Shown here: in pieces, positions 29,029-33,826 of the stretch
How positions within the stretch are numbered: the first letter of the stretch is position 1
Layout of the letters: every line of letters starts with the position of its first letter
From: JAMOAW01 sp039908535
GTDB taxonomy: Bacteria; Pseudomonadota; Magnetococcia; Magnetococcales; JADFZT01
Length of the DNA stretch: 33,826 nt
Reading direction: 5' to 3'
Assembly (NCBI GenBank): GCA_039908535.1
Contig: JAMOAW010000031.1
Location: 1-33,826 of the forward strand
The notes under the pieces: model-generated
Seen by the model: the letters and a program-made list of their open reading frames with translations, nothing else
What the model was told of the DNA's origin: nothing
The model's database searches: none
Program-made: the position numbers and the translations under genes

Positions 29029-29613
29029 TTAAACTTGCCAGATGGTTTGTCCCCCGGCATCTTGTAGAATATTCACCACTCTTTGCCGCCAAGCCGTGCG
29101 AAATGTTGCCTGTTCCTCTTCTGAAGCCACTCCTCCCAAGATGCGTGGTAGCAGGGTACCGATGATTGGGGAGGGGGGAAAAGCGGTCAAGTTGGCTTGT
29201 AATCGGATGGATTTCCCAGTTGAGAGGCGTTGAAACGTAAAAATAGACGAGGGCTTTTCTTTGAGTTGAAATTGCAACAAATCTTTGCGATTAAATTGTC
29301 CTCCCAACCCCTGAAACCCATTTTTAGCGGCCGCTCCGGTTAATAAGGTAAACACTTGGGTGATGGGTCCATGCACCTGATCTTCCATTGAGCCACACAC
29401 CTGGATGCCGATATCGCCACGTTGGGGTGTTTCGTTGGGAAAGAGGAGTTCGATGGCTTTACAGGCCATTAAAAAGGCCGAGACAACGGTGGGGCAGGCG
29501 TGACCGGCCAGTTTAACCGCATCGTCGAAGGTGTAGGTAAAGTGTCCGTCACCGGCACCGAGGAGCTCGCCTAATGGGTCATACAGCGTAATGGCAGGGG
29601 TTTTAGGAAACAT
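29029..29613 (-). CDS. FmdE-like domain protein
   Basis: Protein of 194 aa. The AVKLAGHACPTVVSAFLMACKAIELL stretch matches the start of FmdE-family domains, in which a GH-x-CP motif binds a metal. GDIGIQVCGSMEDQVHGPITQVFTLLTG and QGLGGQFNRKD fit the same fold. FmdE proteins were named from formylmethanofuran dehydrogenase operons, but many bacterial members act elsewhere and their role is not known. The ATG at 29613 follows AAGG by 10 bases; an upstream in-frame TTG is less likely. It pairs with the small gene upstream (36-base gap). No molybdenum-enzyme genes are nearby. Confidence 0.65.
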   Translation of the reverse strand: MFPKTPAITLYDPLGELLGAGDGHFTYTFDDAVKLAGHACPTVVSAFLMACKAIELLFPNETPQRGDIGIQVCGSMEDQVHGPITQVFTLLTGAAAKNGFQGLGGQFNRKDLLQFQLKEKPSSIFTFQRLSTGKSIRLQANLTAFPPSPIIGTLLPRILGGVASEEEQATFRTAWRQRVVNILQDAGGQTIWQV

Positions 29614-29649
29614 AGTGGGATTGCCTTTTTTCAAAAATAGGTTGTTTTT

Positions 29650-29859
29650 TTAGGTTTCAAAGCGCAGAAAGGGGGCGTCGGTGGCCAGAACACCCAGGCC
29701 ATAGAGTGTTGTTAGATGGGGACCGGGGTCGCTCCCATAGAGTTGATACAGCTCCCAGCGCAGATCGACGGCTTGTTCTTTGGTGAGGTAGACTCCAAGG
29801 GCTTGGCGTCCATCTGCTTCGAACTCCTCTAAGAGGTGTTTAAATTCAGGCAGGGTCAT
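29650..29859 (-). CDS. Small acidic protein of unknown function
   Basis: A 69-aa frame (LPEFKHLLEEFEADGRQAL, YLTKEQAVDLRWELYQLYG) with a globular, helical look and no membrane or signal segment. I do not recognise a family. It lies 36 bases upstream of the FmdE-like gene on the same strand and is probably co-transcribed with it. The ribosome-binding site is weak. It is supported by even amino-acid composition and operon position only. Confidence 0.55.
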   Translation of the reverse strand: MTLPEFKHLLEEFEADGRQALGVYLTKEQAVDLRWELYQLYGSDPGPHLTTLYGLGVLATDAPFLRFET

Positions 29860-30052
29860 GTGATTTACTCGATATGATATTGAATGGAGAAGGGGGCGGT
29901 TAACGAGCCTCGCGCTTTTTAGTTCTATGTTTCTATTTTATTGTCAGGATATCATAATATTCATCTTCAAGAAATGTTTTTCAATAGATTAGAGAGATGA
30001 TGTCGGTTTTTTCGTAAGCCAGTGTTCCATATTTTTCCTTTTTCCGACCTGC

Positions 30053-30077
30053 GAAAAATTTGGCGTTGCCAATTTTT
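30053..30077 (-). terminator. Intrinsic terminator after the small membrane-protein gene
   Basis: TTGGC-AAC-GCCAA stem with flanking A- and T-runs, read on the minus strand, lies about 45 bases after the stop at 30123. The A/T flanks make it usable in both directions. The remaining sequence between 29860 and 30122 shows nothing recognisable. Confidence 0.5.
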
Positions 30078-30122
30078 TTATGTGCGTCCTTTCTCTGTAT
30101 GGTGCGAAAATCGCGGATAAGC

Positions 30123-30452
30123 TTATTCAATTTCGGTTTTCCCTCTGACTGTCTGATTTTTTCTCACGGGCATTTCATAGATCAAGGTATGCGCCACCGT
30201 CAGTCCCAAAAAGAGCCAACTGGCCACCGGATGCATGGCCATAGGTCGTAATAATTTCAACCCCGTTAACAACGACACAGCCAATGAAGCCGCCATCCCC
30301 GCCTTAACCGCCTCCCGCCCCACCTTGCGATTTTTAACCCCTACGCTTCCTCGCGTTCTACTCGTCAAGCCCAACCTATCCCGCACCGGTTTTTCCATAT
30401 TATCTGGCATTTTTTGAGCTGTATTCAATAACTCAACATTCAAAGCATCCAT
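30123..30452 (-). CDS. Small membrane protein of unknown function
   Basis: A 109-aa protein. It has a basic N-terminal half (NRKVGREAVKAGM), then two hydrophobic helices (MAASLAVSLLTGLKLL and HPVASWLFLGLTVAHTLIYEM), and a basic tail. The His residues in the second helix (MHPVASW, VAHTLIY) recall two-helix pieces of b-type cytochrome-like membrane proteins, but no full haem pattern is present. The ATG at 30452 is chosen because TGGAG lies about 9 bases upstream; longer in-frame starts give an unlikely Arg/Thr-rich extension. It sits next to the phage module but on the opposite strand, so its membership of that island is unclear. Confidence 0.55.
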   Translation of the reverse strand: MDALNVELLNTAQKMPDNMEKPVRDRLGLTSRTRGSVGVKNRKVGREAVKAGMAASLAVSLLTGLKLLRPMAMHPVASWLFLGLTVAHTLIYEMPVRKNQTVRGKTEIE

Positions 30453-30880
30453 AGTATGCATCTCCATTTTTTTGGTGATTAAGGGTATTGGTTTTATTGT
30501 AATGAGAATCGTTCGCGTTTGCAATCTATTTTTTAGTAGATATTCGAATTGTGGAACATTTAATTTTAAAAAAATAAATATACCCATATCTTGCGAGTAT
30601 GGGGAAGAGGTCCGCGTTTCCAGGAATACCGCCATGGGGTATCCATTCAGAGGAGTGCGTGGTTCGACTACGGTTAAATGAGGTGCTATTGATGGTTCAT
30701 TTTTACCTATTATTTTGTTCTTTATTTTTAGCTAGATTGACATCGGTTTATTTTACATAACTCTTTTATAAATAACCAGTTCCACCACAAAAACCGCTGA
30801 ACTCCTTCCCCCGCACTTTTCTGTATCAATTGTTATCTCCTGTATGATCCTTTGTTTTTTGGTCTGTTATAACGCTGACC
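30453..30880. other. Non-coding junction between host-like genes and the phage head module
   Basis: A 428-base AT-rich gap between divergent genes. It contains TTGACATCGGTT (30737-30748), identical to 12 bases at 20770 ahead of the chemoreceptor gene, with no good -10 at standard spacing. No terminase or portal coding sequence, integrase or complete tRNA is visible. GGTTCGACTACGG near 30660 has a T-arm look but no tRNA surrounds it. Confidence 0.4.
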
Positions 30881-31831
30881 ATGAACACACAAACGACACA
30901 TACCATTCCAAAGGGGGCGTTGTATTTTGAGGCGCCAGTTTTACTCACAGTGAAGGACGATGTTCGCCGATTTGAGGGGGTGGCGTACTCTGGAAATGAA
31001 ATTACCGGCCATTGGTATTGGGGTAAGGTAATTTTTGATCTGGAGACGACCACCTCTAATAATCGATTGCCAATGCTGATTGGCCATGATCGAGCGCGCA
31101 TAGCTGGGTTTTCGGAAACGGTTGAGATTGGGGAGGGGGTGCGCATTCAAGGGCGTCTCTCCAGTCGAACCGAGGCCGGACAGCAGGTGGCTGACTTGGC
31201 AGATGAGGGATTTCCTTGGCAAATGTCGGTGCATATCGAGCCTGGCCGGATTGACCAAATTACAAAGGAGGATACCGTTATCGTCAACAACCATCCCTTC
31301 ACCGGCCCAGGGGTGGTCTTTCGCAATTCGGTGTTGCGTGAGGTGAGCTTCACGCCAACTGGATTTGACCCTCTCACCTCCGCCCATGTCATGGGGCGGG
31401 ATTTTTTTGAAACCCAGTTTTCATTCCTTCAGCACAAAGGTGATGGCATGACGAAAAATGAATCTGAACAAACTCAATCGATCGCCCAGGCGGTCCAACC
31501 CGCCGAACCTGACTATCGACGCTTGTTCGAACAAGAACAAAAACGGGCCAGCGACTTGGATGCCCAACTCACTCAAGAACGCCAAGAACGTCGGATCGAA
31601 ATGGTACAACAACTTTTTGCCCAACTCGGAAAGGAGTGGTCAGTAGAGGCTGCAAAACCCTATCTGGAGATGGATCCTGGCCATTTTTCCGCTGTTGCCG
31701 CCGATTTGCGGACCATCAAACCCATTCATCCTGAAATACTTTTTCAAGAACAGGCCTTGATGGGTGTGGATGCCAGTAAAACTGGTCCAGATGCCTCCCT
31801 CATTGAGTCCATGAGCAAACTACCCTACTAA
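30881..31831 (+). CDS. Phage prohead protease with scaffold-like C-terminus
   Basis: Phage morphogenesis protein (316 aa). Residues about 1-180 resemble a herpesvirus-like/HK97-type prohead protease: a catalytic His is likely in PMLIGHDRARIAG and a catalytic Ser in FPWQMSVHIEPG, followed by the REVSFTPTGFDP strand. Residues about 190-260 are charged and helical (RRLFEQEQKRASDLDAQLTQ), as in scaffolding proteins, so protease and scaffold appear fused. No clear ribosome-binding site precedes the ATG. It is the first gene of the module. The decoration and capsid genes follow within 15 bases, as expected for head genes. The His/Ser assignment is by motif position only. Confidence 0.72.
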   Translation: MNTQTTHTIPKGALYFEAPVLLTVKDDVRRFEGVAYSGNEITGHWYWGKVIFDLETTTSNNRLPMLIGHDRARIAGFSETVEIGEGVRIQGRLSSRTEAGQQVADLADEGFPWQMSVHIEPGRIDQITKEDTVIVNNHPFTGPGVVFRNSVLREVSFTPTGFDPLTSAHVMGRDFFETQFSFLQHKGDGMTKNESEQTQSIAQAVQPAEPDYRRLFEQEQKRASDLDAQLTQERQERRIEMVQQLFAQLGKEWSVEAAKPYLEMDPGHFSAVAADLRTIKPIHPEILFQEQALMGVDASKTGPDASLIESMSKLPY

Positions 31832-31843
31832 AAGAGGATCTTT

Positions 31844-32410
31844 ATGCCACAATTTGCTTCTGAAACCATTACCGCCCCTATTGATCCCTCGGTATTGCTG
31901 GCTGGCAATGGCCACCATATCGCCGACCGGACCTTGGAGGCCAACTTGACCCTCGCGTTGGGGCAGGTGTTGGGGCTCTATTCCGCCAATGGTCGTTTTG
32001 CTCCGTTGGATCAGACCGTTCGTTCGGTCACTCTCTCTGGGGATGGCAGCAAGAGCACTTTTGACCTTGGTCACCACAGCGTCGCCGCCGAAACCATTTT
32101 TGCCAAGGTGGATGATGTGGAGAGTGCCGATTGGACCCTTTCGGTCGGCACCGGTCCCGATGGGGTCGATCAGATTGTCTTTGCCAGTGCGCCAACTTCG
32201 GACACCAATAATGTGCTGGTGCGTTATCAGCAATCGATCTACCGCTTAGCAGGGGTGCTTTATCAGGGGGATGTGGTGACCGGTGCTTCTGAGTATCCCG
32301 CCATGCCAGTGTTACAAAGCGGGGCTGTGCGCCGCTCTAAACTGGTTGGGCTCCCTGCGGCTTTGAATGTGACCGGCAATCTGCTCGGTCTGCTTATTTT
32401 GGAGGATTGA
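31844..32410 (+). CDS. Phage head decoration protein
   Basis: Probable capsid-stabilising decoration protein (188 aa) of the lambda gpD type, expected to bind the outside of the expanded head. Family-like parts are LALGQVLGLYSANGRFAPLD near the N-terminus and a late block RLAGVLYQGDVVTG followed by GAVRRSKLVG. A middle stretch (SVTLSGDGSKSTFDL...VLVRYQQ) appears to be inserted between the halves of the usual compact domain, which is normally nearer 110-130 aa. AGAGGA precedes the ATG. It sits between the protease and the major capsid gene, the classic place. Confidence 0.72.
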   Translation: MPQFASETITAPIDPSVLLAGNGHHIADRTLEANLTLALGQVLGLYSANGRFAPLDQTVRSVTLSGDGSKSTFDLGHHSVAAETIFAKVDDVESADWTLSVGTGPDGVDQIVFASAPTSDTNNVLVRYQQSIYRLAGVLYQGDVVTGASEYPAMPVLQSGAVRRSKLVGLPAALNVTGNLLGLLILED

Positions 32411-32414
32411 CCCT

Positions 32415-33377
32415 ATGACCGTTGCGATGCCTTTTAGTTCCAGCGTATTGACCGGTGCCATCGACAAACGTCGACCTGTGCAAACACCTATTTTAGATCG
32501 TCATTTTACCCGTCGTCGTCAGGTGGGGACGCCCAATGTTCAGTTGGAGATTGTCGATGGTCCAGAAGGGTTGGCGGTGGCCATTTCCCATGGCGTCCAA
32601 TCCCGTCGGGCTCCAAACGGCACCGAAAGCGGTGTCACGGTGACCATTCCCCGTTTTTCGGAACATGACACCATTAAAGCCTCTGATCTGATTGGTCTGC
32701 GGGAGGCTGGGGGGCAAAATCTTCGTACTTTACAGCAGGTTTATGTGCGCAAGTTGGACGATATTCGTCGTCGTTTTGATCGAACTCAGGAGTATATGGC
32801 TATCAAAGGGTGTTTTGGTCAAGTGGTGGATGGCAAGGGGACGGTCATTGCAACCTATGACGTTCCGTCCGTGGAAAACGTGACCTTCTCCGATGCCGCT
32901 CAAGACAACCCTGTGGATGTTTTTGACGATGTGGGCACCTCTTTGGCCCGTGCCTTGGGTGGTGTGCCTGGGATTATGCACGCTTATGCCGGTATTTCGG
33001 CTTATAAGATGATTCGCAATCATCCCAAAGTATTGGAGCTTCTCACCGGTACCGCTTCTGCCAACACCCTGTTGGCGACGGGTGAATTGCGGGTTTTGAG
33101 TGGAGTGGTGATCCATAAATTCGTAGGAGTTTATGCCGATTTGGCTGGAACCGATCAGGTCTATATCCCCGACGATGAAATTTTGATCCTTTCGGAAGAG
33201 TCGGCGTTTGAGGTGGTGAATGGACCGTGTGAGACACCGGATGGATTGGTGGCGCAAGAGTGGTATGTGGATACTTGGCAAGAGCGGGATCCCCCAGCGA
33301 CCTTTTTGCGGGTGGAGACCAATCCTTTACCCGTGGTGACGCGACCAGAGGCTGTGCGACGGTTGAAAGTCTCCTAA
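32415..33377 (+). CDS. Phage major capsid protein E
   Basis: Major head subunit (320 aa) of the lambda gpE-like family. The pattern fits: DRHFTRRRQVGTPNVQLEIV near the N-terminus, KASDLIGLREAGGQ, a long RKLDDIRRRFDRTQEYMAIKG helix, VDVFDDVGTSLARALGG, and the C-terminal ETPDGLVAQEWYVDTWQERDP segment typical of this family. GGAGG, within the end of the decoration gene, is the ribosome-binding site. The TAA stop overlaps the next ATG by one base. Head-tail joining genes would be expected next but are not seen directly downstream. Confidence 0.88.
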   Translation: MTVAMPFSSSVLTGAIDKRRPVQTPILDRHFTRRRQVGTPNVQLEIVDGPEGLAVAISHGVQSRRAPNGTESGVTVTIPRFSEHDTIKASDLIGLREAGGQNLRTLQQVYVRKLDDIRRRFDRTQEYMAIKGCFGQVVDGKGTVIATYDVPSVENVTFSDAAQDNPVDVFDDVGTSLARALGGVPGIMHAYAGISAYKMIRNHPKVLELLTGTASANTLLATGELRVLSGVVIHKFVGVYADLAGTDQVYIPDDEILILSEESAFEVVNGPCETPDGLVAQEWYVDTWQERDPPATFLRVETNPLPVVTRPEAVRRLKVS

Positions 33378-33826
33378 TGGCTCAATTTTTCAAAGCTTTT
33401 GAGCGGACGATTCGAATGGAGGGTGGATATTCCAATGATCCTATGGATCGGGGAGGCGAGACCTACATTGGCATCAGTCGGGTTTTCAATCCCCACTGGT
33501 CTGGTTGGCCGATCATTGATCGCTGGAAGTCCGAAGGTCGTTTTCATCAGGCGCAACTTTCGACCGATCCCGTTTTGCGGGTCCAGACGCGTCTGTTTTA
33601 TAAACAGTCATACTGGGATCCTTTGCAAGGGGATCGTATCAAAGATGAAAGTGTGGCTCAGGAGTTGTTTGATACCGCCGTCAACATGGGGGTACACACC
33701 GCCGGGGTTTTTTTGCAAGAGAGTCTCAATGTGCTCAATCGCAATAAAACGCTCTATCCAGACATGATCGTGGATGGTCTGGTTGGTCATCGCACCATGG
33801 CGGCCTTGGAGATTCTTTTGGATCAC
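33377..33826 (+). CDS. GH108-type endolysin / N-acetylmuramidase (partial, cut by window end)
   Basis: An open frame of 150 codons with no stop before the window edge. The start ATG overlaps the capsid stop (TAATG). The protein opens MAQFFKAFERTIRMEGGYS and continues with NDPMDRGGETYIGIS; the E-GGY-x-NDP-x-D-x-GGxT-x-GI pattern is that of glycoside hydrolase family 108 lysozymes, with the Glu of EGGY as the likely catalytic residue. Further on, QELFDTAVNMGVHTAGVF and VDGLVGHRTMAAL fit the second half of these enzymes and their peptidoglycan-binding part. It cleaves peptidoglycan for host lysis. The C-terminus is outside the window. Its position immediately after the capsid gene is unusual. 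Confidence 0.85.
   Translation, partial: MAQFFKAFERTIRMEGGYSNDPMDRGGETYIGISRVFNPHWSGWPIIDRWKSEGRFHQAQLSTDPVLRVQTRLFYKQSYWDPLQGDRIKDESVAQELFDTAVNMGVHTAGVFLQESLNVLNRNKTLYPDMIVDGLVGHRTMAALEILLDH

Noticed and set aside
30472..30681. Plus-strand 69-aa frame upstream of the phage module
   Set aside because: No ribosome-binding site, antisense to the 5' region of a likelier gene, and no recognisable features.
30640..30690. Possible tRNA fragment or attachment site (GGTTCGACTACGG)
   Set aside because: Only a T-arm-like piece; no acceptor or anticodon stems and no second copy in the window.

Overview
The window is a bacterial chromosome segment, most likely from a motile, surface-associated Pseudomonadota species. 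The support is a PilT/PilU retraction ATPase set, a run of MSHA-type minor prepilins, PilZ, HD-GYP and chemoreceptor proteins, FlgO-domain lipoproteins, and ParC and RecA of proteobacterial type. The exact order cannot be fixed by eye. A deep-branching group such as Magnetococcales is possible but is only a guess.

Layout. (1) 1-5122, minus strand: a retraction cluster, pilT > two FlgO-domain lipoproteins > pilU > a second PilU-like ATPase, broken up by hairpin repeats. (2) 5387-9370, plus strand: recA and parC with a 4-base overlap, then a heptad-repeat coiled-coil membrane protein. (3) 9371-12030: an AT-rich gap, a large Ser/Thr-rich surface lipoprotein and a strong terminator. (4) 12255-15029, minus strand: four prepilin-like genes linked by ATGA overlaps, in the order of mshC-D-O-P. 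(5) 15153-24519: signalling genes, namely two intact PilZ proteins, a lone receiver, a histidine kinase with a periplasmic partner, a large chemoreceptor and a damaged PilZ-like gene. A Uma2-family nuclease-like gene lies among them. (6) 24770-29859: an SDR epimerase, nth, a PAS-PAS-GAF-HD-GYP protein, an FmdE-like protein and a small unknown. (7) 30123-33826: a small membrane protein, then the start of a phage head module (protease/scaffold, decoration protein, major capsid protein) followed by a GH108-type endolysin cut by the window edge.

The most unusual feature is a dispersed, non-coding, G-rich repeat family. Seven copies of a main form and two of a variant are visible. The main form (about 140-160 bp) carries three hairpins between partly complementary A/T-rich arms. 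Several copies start at, or within a few bases of, a stop codon in a fixed orientation and look like bidirectional terminators. One copy sits inside the leader-peptide region of the MshP-like prepilin, flanked by an 8-bp direct repeat. Element plus duplication is 159 bp (53 codons), so the reading frame is kept. This suggests that the family moves, or has moved recently, by a mechanism not encoded in this window.

How the genes fit together: regions 1, 4 and 5 would together serve pilus extension and retraction, c-di-GMP sensing (PilZ) and turnover (HD-GYP), and chemotaxis. recA-parC and nth are housekeeping DNA-maintenance genes. The right end is a foreign island whose upstream packaging genes (terminase, portal) are not present before the protease.
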